From Bdellovibrio sp. (GTDB lineage: Bacteria > Bdellovibrionota > Bdellovibrionia > Bdellovibrionales > Bdellovibrionaceae): DNA of 10,701 nucleotides. The stretch spans positions 1 to 10,701 of the forward strand of contig PSRN01000165.1 in assembly GCA_003176075.1 (NCBI GenBank). The letters run 5' to 3'. Below are positions 1 to 6,487 of this stretch, one piece after another. Position 1 is the stretch's first letter, and the number at the start of each line of letters is the position of its first letter. The notes beneath the pieces were generated by a model, which was not told the origin of the DNA, made no database searches, and was given only the letters and a program-made list of their open reading frames with translations. The position numbers and the translations under genes were made by a program.

Positions 1-125
1 AAGGCGCGAAAAAGTTTTAAGTATTCAGTTCAGGAATCAACATCGGGAAAAACTTATTTGATGGAGTACTAGTCAAAATGAAGATACGCCCTAGGATATG
101 TTGAAAAATAAGTGATTGATTTGAG

Positions 126-986
126 TCAATTCCCAGCGTCGTCATATCCGTTGTCCTTCGCCTTTTTGCGCAGCCGTGCCATCGTCGACTTGATCCAGCC
201 ATGATAGGAAGCCAAATTGGTGTGGATAGACAATTCATTGCAAGCGCGATTGGTGACTGAACTTGCGATTCCCCAGACCAGCCAGCCGTCCGCTGATTGC
301 ACAAAAGCAGGTCCTCCCGAGTCGCCGAAGCAGACACTGCTGGTTTGTCCATCGGTCGCAATTTCGGTTGGCGTAACCTTCTGAATCACTTGTGTATCGG
401 TCTCTCTCAGAGTTCCAGACCCTTTACGTCGGAGGCCGTTGGTGACCCCGTATCCCAGCAAGCGAACGGCAGTGCCGGCCACCAGGGAAGTCGAAGGTGG
501 CGCCAGGTCAGCGACTTCGTACCCTTCAACCAAACCTCCGGTAAAATGAATCAGAGCCAAATCCCCCAGCCCGCCGCGGTTTGACTCATGCCATCTCTCA
601 TGTTGCTGGGCCACGTCGGCCCAGCGAAGTTTTTCGCTCTTCACGCCCCGCAAGTGAGTGGCAAAGGCAATGGCCATCCGACGGGGGTTGTTCTCCACGC
701 AATGGGCGGCGGTCAGGACAAAATCTTCGGCCACCAGAACCGCGGTGCAAAGGGCTTGGCCCGTCTCACCTTCAGTCACCAAGGCCACCACCGATTCACT
801 GGTGGACTCCTTTTTCAAGGCACGACGACCGTGCACGATTCCTTCTCCCTGATTGAGAACGGCTTCGTGATCGAGAACCTCTTCGTGACCGAGAATTCCT
901 TCGCGATTAGCTCCTTCGCGATTGAGACCAGGCGCACAGGCCGCCAAACCTAGACCGGCGAGGGTCAGACACAAACGACCAAACAC
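126..986 (-). CDS. Trypsin-fold (S1 family) serine protease, predicted lipoprotein
   Basis: Predicted endopeptidase of the chymotrypsin/trypsin (S1) fold, 286 residues from the GTG at 984-986. That start is chosen because AAAGGAG lies 6 nt upstream and the signal peptide then begins directly; an ATG 14 codons further out has no such site. The N-terminus is a lipoprotein signal with lipobox LAAC (Cys17). A short repeated pro-segment (about 22-49) follows, then the mature-type start IVHG (50-53). The triad is complete: His95 in TAAHC, Asp142 in GDLALI, Ser223 in GDSGGP. Cys80/Cys96 and Cys219/Cys249 sit where the conserved S1 disulfides occur. The residue equivalent to chymotrypsin 189 is Ser217, which hints at chymotrypsin-like rather than Arg/Lys specificity (inference). 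There is no Arg/Lys just before IVHG, so activation by trypsin-like self-cleavage is not evident. Probably membrane-anchored on the periplasmic or cell surface. The fold call is secure; the substrate is unknown. Confidence 0.93.
   Translation of the reverse strand: MFGRLCLTLAGLGLAACAPGLNREGANREGILGHEEVLDHEAVLNQGEGIVHGRRALKKESTSESVVALVTEGETGQALCTAVLVAEDFVLTAAHCVENNPRRMAIAFATHLRGVKSEKLRWADVAQQHERWHESNRGGLGDLALIHFTGGLVEGYEVADLAPPSTSLVAGTAVRLLGYGVTNGLRRKGSGTLRETDTQVIQKVTPTEIATDGQTSSVCFGDSGGPAFVQSADGWLVWGIASSVTNRACNELSIHTNLASYHGWIKSTMARLRKKAKDNGYDDAGN
851..929 (-). repeat. 18-bp-periodic repeat in the protease pro-segment
   Basis: On the + strand, units of the type GATNGAGAAN..CTTCGN start at 851, 869 and 887 (18 bp each). 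A shortened 15-bp unit follows at 905 and a partial unit at 920. In the protein they give hexapeptide-like units such as NREGI, LGHEEV and LDHEAV. They lie between the lipidated cysteine and the mature protease start, so they probably form a flexible acidic tether or propeptide. Copies are diverged but the periodicity is clear. Confidence 0.75.
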
Positions 987-1468
987 GGGAAACTCCTTTC
1001 GTGAGGGTTGGTCGCTTGCCCAATGCAAGTCTCGCGAAAGGGTCGGTGGTCATTGGTTGGGGGAATCTCGTGTCGAAGCCCCGATTCTCGGACGATCCCG
1101 CGGATTGTTTTGCAAACTGGCGTCCCTTGTGGAGGACGGTTCATCTTCATCCACGATGTTGTCCGTTGGTATAGCGCATAAACCCAAGTCGGCGCCCTTG
1201 GCGACTGCAGTCCGGTGGTTCTTTGACATCAAGACCGGCTCAGGTGCTGACTCGATTTGGCGAAACAGAAAGGAAGAATTCGCACTGGCGGGCGCTGCAC
1301 GGAGAGCTTTAGAATTTCGCGATCCATTCCAAAATGTTTTCATTAAGTTTATAATCCCAGCGGCCCGTATCGAAGGTCTCAGTTAGGCCGTCGGATTCAG
1401 AATGAGGCTATTCAAAATTTTGGGCGCGAATGAATTCTAAAGCTTAAGAACTCCTCTTAGGAATCCTT
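987..1468. other. Gene-poor spacer between two minus-strand genes
   Basis: About 480 bp without a supported gene. It must hold the protease promoter (minus strand), but I see no convincing -35/-10 pair. A minus-strand open frame of 97 codons (1050-1343) starts at an ATG without a usable ribosome site, and its composition is unlike the neighbouring proteins. A plus-strand frame of 154 codons (922-1386) runs antisense into the protease start. Neither is called. A small palindrome, CAAAATTTTG, lies at 1413-1422, downstream of the lipoprotein gene; it has no T-run and is not a clear terminator. Confidence 0.5.
993..999 (-). promoter_or_regulatory. Shine-Dalgarno site of the protease gene
   Basis: Minus-strand AAAGGAG with a 6-nt spacer to the GTG at 984-986. 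It decides the start codon against the upstream ATG at 1026-1028. The same heptamer and spacing precede the gene at 6016. Confidence 0.8.
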
Positions 1469-2092
1469 TCAGGGCTCCCCTTCACGCTCGACGCGCACAT
1501 CGGCGTGAAGACGGGGGGTTTCAAGGCTCCAATGGCGGGGCCACGCGGTTCTCGGGTCGCCTTCGGCGTATTGGCCGAGCTCCAGTTGACCTCCGCCGAA
1601 TGACGACTGCAATTGCAGGCGAAGCGGTTGGCCGCCATCGTCGCGTGAAAGAACCTGCAGATTTTCGAATCGCTCCTGCCGGCGCGGAAAATTAAGAAGG
1701 GACTCCAAGAGCCGGCAAAAGGCTTCCAGGCGGGCCCGGTGCGCCTCCAGTTCCCGCCGCGCCACTTTCACTGTTCTTTCATCCTTCACATGATCATGCT
1801 CGTAGGATGCAAGCACGATTCCAAAGGGCCCCGTCAAGACCAGGATGAACCTGCTTGGCGAAGTCTTCACCATGGCCACCACTTCACGGTGTTGCACGTC
1901 CTTTCCATTTTCATTGCGCATTTCGAGCGCGGCGCGATGGTTATAGAGGCCGGGCGGATAGAGAGGCGCATCGGGGAGCTCCATCAACGGCTCCGCCACC
2001 TTGGGTGCCGTTCGGCACGAGGGGAGGAAAACAACCGACGTTGCTATGAAGAGCTTCCCCCATCGCAGCCCGACAGAATCCCGCCGCTTCAT
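1469..2092 (-). CDS. Predicted outer-membrane lipoprotein, LolB/DUF3261-like appearance
   Basis: A 207-residue exported lipoprotein. With the ATG at 2090-2092 the protein begins MKRRDS, followed by a hydrophobic core and lipobox LPSC (Cys26), so this start is preferred over the in-frame ATG at 2177-2179. The longer start would add 29 polar residues made largely by a 12-bp repeat and would bury the signal peptide. A weak purine stretch (AGAGAAG) lies upstream. After a proline-rich linker come alternating strands, including LVLTGPFGIVLASYE (about 84-98), a charged helix (about 108-134), and further strand-like segments to the C-terminus. This order resembles small lipoproteins with a LolB-like half-barrel such as DUF3261, but I see no diagnostic signature, so family and function are tentative. 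No Asp follows the lipidated Cys, which by the E. coli sorting rule favours the outer membrane. It diverges from the coiled-coil gene. Confidence 0.72.
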   Translation of the reverse strand: MKRRDSVGLRWGKLFIATSVVFLPSCRTAPKVAEPLMELPDAPLYPPGLYNHRAALEMRNENGKDVQHREVVAMVKTSPSRFILVLTGPFGIVLASYEHDHVKDERTVKVARRELEAHRARLEAFCRLLESLLNFPRRQERFENLQVLSRDDGGQPLRLQLQSSFGGGQLELGQYAEGDPRTAWPRHWSLETPRLHADVRVEREGEP

Positions 2093-2104
2093 TTTGATTC
2101 GCTT

Positions 2105-2152
2105 CTCTGAATTATTCTCTGAATTATTCTTTGAATAATTCTTTGAACTTTT
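2105..2152 (-). repeat. Four-copy 12-bp tandem repeat upstream of the lipoprotein start
   Basis: On the + strand: 2105-2116 and 2117-2128 are identical (CTCTGAATTATT), 2129-2140 is CTTTGAATAATT, and 2141-2152 is CTTTGAACTTTT. Read on the minus strand in the lipoprotein frame it gives NYSK/NNSE/NNSE units, but it probably lies in the 5' leader because the better start is downstream. GAATTATTC (2121-2129) and GAATAATTC (2133-2141) are exact inverted repeats around a 3-nt loop, giving a 9-bp AT-rich hairpin. Confidence 0.85.
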
Positions 2153-2394
2153 CGTGGCCGATTGGATCAATTGGATCATTATGCAACATTGTGTATCACC
2201 TGCCCTCCCCTCTCAAGCGCAAAGCCCGGGCGGCTCAACCGCTGCGAAACTTTTTTTCATTGATTAAGAGTTCGGCATTCGCATTTTTCCTCAGCAAAGT
2301 CTCAGTTGTTTAACAGGACCAGAAAACCTCGGCACCTTCTTTGCTCAGTTGGTTAGTGAAACATCAGTGAACTATCGGAGAGGAAGGGGGAAAA

Positions 2395-3504
2395 ATGCGT
2401 CGATACGTATTATTTTGCTCCGGCGAGTTGTCTCGTGCGGCGTTGGCGGTCATGGTTTTTGCCGGCGCACAGGCCCTGGCCGGAACTGACGATCTTCCCT
2501 CAGCCCTTGTTGAATCGGAAGGAGTCATCGCCGATTCCGACGCGGCCCTTGAAGAGGCCCGTCAGGCCAAAGTCCGCGAAGCTGAGCACCACAAAATTCA
2601 CGACGAGACCAAAGCCCAGGCCCGTGAAGCAATTCTCAGCGCCAAGGCGGCGGAATCCCAAGCCCGGGATGATATCCGGGCGGCAGAAAAGGAATCCAAG
2701 GCTCTGGCCAAGGAAACCGATCAGTTCAAAAAAGAGACGATCGCAAGTGAGGCCAAAAAGAAAAAACTATTGGCTCAGGTGGAAAAAGAAAAAGCGAAGC
2801 TCGCCAAACTCCAAGCTCGCCGCGATCAAGCCCATGAGCAAAATGAAAATGCCAAAAAAGAGAATCAAGAACTCGAACAACAGATCGCCGCTGTGAACGA
2901 CCAAAGCGAGCAGACGAAAGCGTCCCTGCTGCAGGCGGAAAACGAGGGACGCGAGCTGAAAGGACGGGTGAAGGCCCTGAAACTGGAACTCGCCAAAGCC
3001 GAGAAGGCCCATGAAAAGATGGCCGCCGCCAGCCGCGCTACAATGAAGGTCCTCGCCAAAGAAAAGGCCGCCGCCGAAAGAGACATCGCCCGCCTGGAAG
3101 CGCAAAAATCAGCGCAAGAGAAAACAACCGAAGACCTCCGACAAAAATTGGAACTGGTCCAGGGCGAAACGCAGCTCACCAATGAGCGACGGCAGGAGGC
3201 AACGAACAGCCTCGCGCAAGATCGGCGAACCTATGATGAACTACGCAAGACTTATGATACAAACGCCGACCAAAACGCCAAGGCGAAAAGCAAATTGCAA
3301 AGTGATCTCGGCAAGATCAAGGCCGAACAAACTCGCATCCGCCAGGCCATCAAACAGCTCAGTCAAAACAAACAACAAAAAGAATCAGAGACAGCCCATC
3401 TTGAAGAGCAGGTCGCCGCCGCTCGCGAACAACTTGAAAACTTGCGGTCGGATCTGAAACGAACAAAAACGGCGGCGCTTTTGCGCGGTCCGGCCCATCA
3501 ATAG
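2395..3504 (+). CDS. Exported long coiled-coil protein of unknown function
   Basis: 369 residues. A purine-rich ribosome site (GGAGAGGAAGGGGG, 2377-2390) ends 4 nt before the ATG. The N-terminus is a Sec signal peptide: basic MRR, a hydrophobic stretch to about residue 28, and likely cleavage in QALA|GTD after Ala29. From about residue 45 to 360 the protein is almost entirely Ala/Lys/Glu/Gln with heptad-like spacing, nearly free of Pro and Gly, which predicts a continuous rod-like coiled coil. There is no Cys after the signal and no recognisable enzymatic or peptidoglycan-binding domain; in particular no LytM/peptidase M23 domain as in EnvC, and no outer-membrane barrel. A periplasmic spacer, scaffold or EnvC/TolA-type envelope role is possible, but this is inference from shape only. 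Its stop is one base from the stop of the convergent phosphoesterase gene, so it is not in an operon with it. Confidence 0.88.
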   Translation: MRRYVLFCSGELSRAALAVMVFAGAQALAGTDDLPSALVESEGVIADSDAALEEARQAKVREAEHHKIHDETKAQAREAILSAKAAESQARDDIRAAEKESKALAKETDQFKKETIASEAKKKKLLAQVEKEKAKLAKLQARRDQAHEQNENAKKENQELEQQIAAVNDQSEQTKASLLQAENEGRELKGRVKALKLELAKAEKAHEKMAAASRATMKVLAKEKAAAERDIARLEAQKSAQEKTTEDLRQKLELVQGETQLTNERRQEATNSLAQDRRTYDELRKTYDTNADQNAKAKSKLQSDLGKIKAEQTRIRQAIKQLSQNKQQKESETAHLEEQVAAAREQLENLRSDLKRTKTAALLRGPAHQ

Positions 3505-3505
3505 A

Positions 3506-5320
3506 TCACACGCCGTGAAGGGAAGAGCAGCGGATGGCAGCGTGGGCGGTGGAGCCGCCACGGGCAGCGTGGGCGGTGGAGCCGCCACGGGCAGGAAGAG
3601 GCGCCGCGAGCCCTCGTGGAAACCCCCGTGGCGTCGACTCTTCGATCTTCGGCGGGGCTTGTTCTTCCTTCAAATCTTGTCCACGTTCATAGGACTCAAT
3701 CAACCCCGGCAAATAACGGACCAGGATGTCACCGTAACAGGCCTCGGCTTTCGCTTCAAAAAATTGCAGAAACATCCACTCAGGAAGTTCGTAGCTCTCC
3801 CCGTCTTGGTGTAGCGACAGGAAACCATCCAGCGGGACCAAGTATTTTTCCGTGGGTGATATTTTTTTCCAGCCACCGGCGGTCTGAACCTCCAGGCCGT
3901 CTCCGTTCTCGCGAGAGCCTAAATTCATTTGTGGAGTGTAGTAAGGCTGGTGATGACCGGAATAATAATCGCGGAGATTGCGGAACATGTTCTCGAGCTG
4001 CTCTCCGGTGACCTCAAAGAGAGTGACAATATCCTGGTACGGGTCCATCCGCCGGATGGTGATTTCTCTTAAGGGACCTGGCGGAATGGGTTCCTCCAAT
4101 CGGTAGGCGCTGGAGTTCAACATGGCGACAATCGGCTGACCCTTATACCATTCTTGATCGCGCGTCCAAGCCACCAGGGCTTCGCCCAGAAGACTGCCCA
4201 AAGTCGTCCTTCCTTGTTTGAAATGCATCTTGTGTTCCGGAAACCCCCGGGTCACCGTCAATACTCTCTGCAACTCCAAGTCAAGCCGCTCCACCCAGGC
4301 GGTCAGCCCGAGCTTCAATCTCTTGAGCGTTGGCGGATAATTCCTGAGGGGAAACCCTTGCTGACTGCGCCACCGTCCCTCGCGAATAAGACCCTCTTGC
4401 TCATCGCCGACCGCAAAGTGTACCGGACTGCCTTTAATAAATTCTCCCCGCGGATCGAGGTCAGCGATCGTGAAAGATCCATTGGCCCCCGCATCGATCA
4501 GCGCGGCATGACCCTGCAGTTCGGATACAACTTCGTGGTCATGACCCGCCATCACGAGGCTCAAGCCAAGGTCTCGTTGGCTAAACTCATCGGCTGTTTC
4601 ATCCACCAGATTCGAAACATTTCCCAGGCCGGCATGAAGAGCCAAAACAACTTTCCTGACTCCATCCTGCACCGCCTGGTCGAGTTCCCGCACCAGGACA
4701 GGTCCATAGGGCTCAATCTCGGCAAACAGCCGAGCCGCCGAACGTCTTGTCAACCGCGATTGCTGAAGCAGCGTTCGAAGGGTCATGCCGATCAATCGCG
4801 TCTTTTCGCGCACGCCGCGAAGATCATAATAGGGACGGATGATCGACCGGACGTCCTTGCTGACACCCTTCATATTGGCGGCCAAGGTGTAGCCTCCCCA
4901 GGAATGCAGCAGCTTGATTTGCTGTTTGAAAACCTCCACCCCGTCAACCTCGCCGGTCCAGTCGAAGGCGTCATGATTGCCGGGAACAAAAATGACGGTA
5001 TATTTTCTTTCCTGCGCCAAAAAGCGAAGAACTTCAAAGGACTTCATCCCTTTTTCGGCGCGAGTATAGGGCGAAAGCGACGTGAAATCACCGTCGACAA
5101 CAATGACAAACTCCCCTTTCGGATTTTCGCGCAAGTATTCCCTCCCCAATTGGTCAATCACGGCGGCATGGTCGGCGATGGTGGCCAGCGGCGAGTGCAC
5201 ATCCGACCAAAGCGCGACTCGGACCTGCGCCAGCGAAGTCGAACCCCGCAAGACCGTCAGGACCAAGACCAGCGCTGGGCGGAAAAAAATATTTAGAACT
5301 TTCGGTGATGGCAAGGGCAC
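3506..5320 (-). CDS. Exported metallophosphoesterase / 5'-nucleotidase (UshA-like)
   Basis: 604 residues. Sec signal peptide to about residue 31 (TSLA|QV), then two domains of the UshA/5'-nucleotidase type. The N-terminal calcineurin-like phosphoesterase carries the expected metal ligands: Asp40 and His42 in SDVHS, Asp78 in DGD, Asn115/His116 in GNHD, His229 in LALHAG, and His260/His262 in GHDH. The C-terminal 5'-nucleotidase domain (about 330-535) has NSSAYR (402-407) in place of the usual NGGxxR, PYQD (427-430) where PFxN is usual, and GF plus QDG (499-507) near the substrate-stacking position. These changes make the exact substrate uncertain, although hydrolysis of phosphate esters such as nucleotides in the periplasm is likely. 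The last 50 or so residues are extra low-complexity sequence with a duplicated RGGSTAHAA. The start is GTG at 5318-5320, abutting a G-run; TTG two codons in is an alternative. Confidence 0.9.
   Translation of the reverse strand: MPLPSPKVLNIFFRPALVLVLTVLRGSTSLAQVRVALWSDVHSPLATIADHAAVIDQLGREYLRENPKGEFVIVVDGDFTSLSPYTRAEKGMKSFEVLRFLAQERKYTVIFVPGNHDAFDWTGEVDGVEVFKQQIKLLHSWGGYTLAANMKGVSKDVRSIIRPYYDLRGVREKTRLIGMTLRTLLQQSRLTRRSAARLFAEIEPYGPVLVRELDQAVQDGVRKVVLALHAGLGNVSNLVDETADEFSQRDLGLSLVMAGHDHEVVSELQGHAALIDAGANGSFTIADLDPRGEFIKGSPVHFAVGDEQEGLIREGRWRSQQGFPLRNYPPTLKRLKLGLTAWVERLDLELQRVLTVTRGFPEHKMHFKQGRTTLGSLLGEALVAWTRDQEWYKGQPIVAMLNSSAYRLEEPIPPGPLREITIRRMDPYQDIVTLFEVTGEQLENMFRNLRDYYSGHHQPYYTPQMNLGSRENGDGLEVQTAGGWKKISPTEKYLVPLDGFLSLHQDGESYELPEWMFLQFFEAKAEACYGDILVRYLPGLIESYERGQDLKEEQAPPKIEESTPRGFPRGLAAPLPARGGSTAHAARGGSTAHAAIRCSSLHGV
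3536..3589 (-). repeat. Perfect 27-bp tandem duplication at the 3' end of the phosphoesterase gene
   Basis: 3536-3562 and 3563-3589 are identical 27-bp units (starting GGCAGCGTGGGCGG on the + strand), followed by a partial third GGCAG. Each encodes nine residues, giving RGGSTAHAA twice (about 578-595). Each unit contains GGCGG-TGGAG-CCGCC, a small GC-rich hairpin extendable with a one-base bulge. The array sits about 30 bp inside the gene from the convergent stop codons. Confidence 0.93.
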
Positions 5321-5448
5321 CCCCCGTCTAGTGAATCACCCGTGGCGTCTGCGGAGGTGCTGAAGCCACTTGTGGCGTGGGCACCGACTTAGGCACTGCC
5401 GCCACGCTCAGTTTCTTTTGATGTCGCTTTGTTGGCGCTAAATTAGCG

Positions 5449-5706
5449 ATGACATTTTTAGCCAAGCAAGAAAAAAGCGCATCGATTTGCCAGGACTTCC
5501 AATTACTTAGAAGAAAATCATGCGGTCTCTCTTATGTTTCAGCGGAGCTTCAACGTTTGAGCGCGAATGAGGCATTTTTGATTTTATCGAAATCACTTCT
5601 GCCAAACTTGTCAGCGTCATTGAAGAGTTTTGGTCAAGTGTTGTCCAACACGGCAAGTGTTCAGCCAAGCGCTGCAAGCTCAACAAATCCCGATGAACCT
5701 AACTGA
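5449..5706 (+). CDS. Small hypothetical protein (doubtful)
   Basis: An 85-codon frame starting MTFLAK and ending STNPDEPN. The middle is Leu/Ser/Ala-rich and could form helices (SANEAFLILSKSLLPNL); the C-terminus is Ser/Ala/Pro-rich. There is no signal peptide and no motif I recognise. No Shine-Dalgarno precedes the ATG; instead the 13-bp palindrome CGCTAAATTAGCG abuts it. Codon use is more AT-rich than that of the neighbouring genes. Competing open frames run on the opposite strand, so this may be non-coding or the relic of a gene. Confidence 0.28.
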   Translation: MTFLAKQEKSASICQDFQLLRRKSCGLSYVSAELQRLSANEAFLILSKSLLPNLSASLKSFGQVLSNTASVQPSAASSTNPDEPN

Positions 5707-5913
5707 GAAAAAAGAAAATCCATCCTCTTCTTGAACGGTTGAAAAACCAAATCCAATCTTAACAATCAGCTGCCGGACCGGAATTTCGTTCTGAATTCTC
5801 AAACTTACCGGGGCTCCTGACCAAGCCGTATCCAATCGAGAATGAAATAACATCTCATTCCGCAACAAAAAAAAGTCCGGGTCAGTAGACACCCCGGTCT
5901 TCTGCCGATGCAA
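5680..5913 (-). pseudogene. Possible gene remnant or small hypothetical ORF
   Basis: Minus-strand frame from a TTG at 5911-5913 to TGA at 5680-5682 (77 codons). It remains open upstream to about 5997 but without any ATG or ribosome site. The product reads like strands of a folded protein (LDTAWSGAPVSLRIQNEIP, then IVKIGFGFS), possibly the end of a beta-rich envelope protein. Lacking a start and any recognised family, it may be the 3' relic of a decayed gene. Its end overlaps the end of the doubtful plus-strand frame at 5449-5706 by 27 bases. Low confidence. Confidence 0.22.
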
Positions 5914-5948
5914 TCGATTTGAGGCCTCGAACTGGCGTGGTCCGCAAT

Positions 5949-5977
5949 TTGAATTTGGCTCTTGTGGAATTTTGAAT
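5949..5977 (+). promoter_or_regulatory. Weak candidate promoter of the small secreted-protein gene
   Basis: TTGAAT (5949-5954), a 17-nt spacer, then TTGAAT (5972-5977). Each hexamer matches the sigma70 consensus at 4 of 6 positions. Transcription would start near 5984, about 30 nt before the ATG. The spacing is good but the sequence is weak. Confidence 0.25.
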
Positions 5978-6002
5978 GAACGACCAAAACAACTTTCTCA
6001 CC

Positions 6003-6009
6003 AAAGGAG
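6003..6009 (+). promoter_or_regulatory. Strong Shine-Dalgarno site
   Basis: AAAGGAG with a 6-nt spacer to the ATG at 6016. The motif and spacing are identical to those before the protease GTG. Confidence 0.85.
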
Positions 6010-6015
6010 AGAAAC

Positions 6016-6426
6016 ATGACCGCCTTTAAGAAATTGCTTTCAGCATGTTTAGTGACCCTTCCCGTCCTTCTGGCCGCGAGCCCCGGCTATGCTCTCGGCG
6101 GAAGAATCAATTGCTATGATGCCACAACAGGAACTTTGACCTGGGCTTTTCTGGTTTCGCCGACTCAATCGAACCGACTGGCCAGTGTCCTCGTGAACGT
6201 GCCAACCAACAATCTGATCAGCCAAATCGATGTCGCACAGTACGTCGCCAACGATTACACACTTTTTATTGAGACCGACGATACCGACACGTTGAACAGT
6301 GGGACCGTCACGAATCGCTTTGCCGCCGCTCGCCTCAGCACCACTCAGGCATATGTCGGCACCTGGGACACATTCACCAACGGAACCAAGACCAGCTCAC
6401 AAAAACTGAAATGCTCACAGCAATAG
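6016..6426 (+). CDS. Small exported protein of unknown function
   Basis: 136 residues with an excellent ribosome site (AAAGGAG, 6-nt spacer). The N-terminus MTAFKK plus a hydrophobic core ends in a signal-peptidase-I-type site (GYA|LGG, after Ala26). The mature part, about 110 residues, is Thr/Asn/Ser-rich, with strand-like segments (LTWAFLV, ASVLVNV, YTLFIET) and few charges, suggesting a small beta fold. The mature chain has only two cysteines, Cys33 near its start and Cys133 near its end, placed so that one disulfide could tie the termini together. No family is recognised. It is convergent with the giant fibre gene, with 34 bases between the stop codons, so the two are neighbours but not co-transcribed. 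Confidence 0.85.
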   Translation: MTAFKKLLSACLVTLPVLLAASPGYALGGRINCYDATTGTLTWAFLVSPTQSNRLASVLVNVPTNNLISQIDVAQYVANDYTLFIETDDTDTLNSGTVTNRFAAARLSTTQAYVGTWDTFTNGTKTSSQKLKCSQQ

Positions 6427-6451
6427 TCATCATGTAACACTTGAAAGACAT

Positions 6452-6487
6452 GGGGCCTCATCACCACACGGTGATTCGACAGGCCCC
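6452..6487. terminator. Composite stem-loop between convergent genes, possible bidirectional terminator
   Basis: GGGGCCT (6452-6458) pairs with AGGCCCC (6481-6487), and inside it ATCACC (6460-6465) pairs with GGTGAT (6470-6475) around the loop ACAC. The two stems are separated by an asymmetric bulge (1 nt against 5 nt). The structure covers the last codons and the TGA of the fibre gene and lies 26 nt beyond the stop of the small secreted-protein gene. Neither side has a strong T-run, so termination may be weak or factor-assisted; the pairing itself is exact. Confidence 0.6.

Larger units (their letters stand above)
5321..6015. other. Gene-poor, more AT-rich interval
   Basis: About 700 bp between the phosphoesterase start and the small secreted-protein gene. 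It holds only small open frames without good ribosome sites; two are listed separately. A third, on the minus strand at 5328-about 5528, is open for about 67 codons without ATG and ends in a Pro/Val-rich tail (SVPTPQVASAPP) with its TAG at 5328-5330, eight bases before the phosphoesterase GTG. An odd palindrome CGCTAA-A-TTAGCG lies at 5436-5448. The interval must contain promoters for both flanking genes; only a weak one is visible, at 5949-5977. Confidence 0.5.

Noticed and set aside
1050..1343. A 97-codon minus-strand frame in the spacer upstream of the protease
   Set aside because: No Shine-Dalgarno, irregular composition and no signal or motif; not enough to call a gene.
922..1386. A 154-codon + strand frame over the protease start
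   Set aside because: It overlaps a secure gene and its Shine-Dalgarno on the opposite strand; no ribosome site or recognisable protein character.
2223..2230. GCCCGGGC palindrome in the divergent spacer as an operator or terminator
   Set aside because: An 8-bp perfect palindrome without loop or T-run in GC-rich DNA is easily expected by chance.
2395..3504. The coiled-coil protein as an EnvC-type hydrolase activator or SMC protein
   Set aside because: There is no C-terminal LytM/M23 domain and no ATP-binding Walker motifs; the similarity is only coiled-coil composition.
3536..3589. The 27-bp repeat as a CRISPR array
   Set aside because: The copies are directly adjacent with no spacers and lie in frame within a coding sequence.
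4154..5296. A 380-codon open frame on the + strand antisense to the phosphoesterase gene
   Set aside because: It mirrors a gene with a full set of metal-binding motifs; its own translation has no domain logic and no ribosome site. It is a codon-bias shadow.
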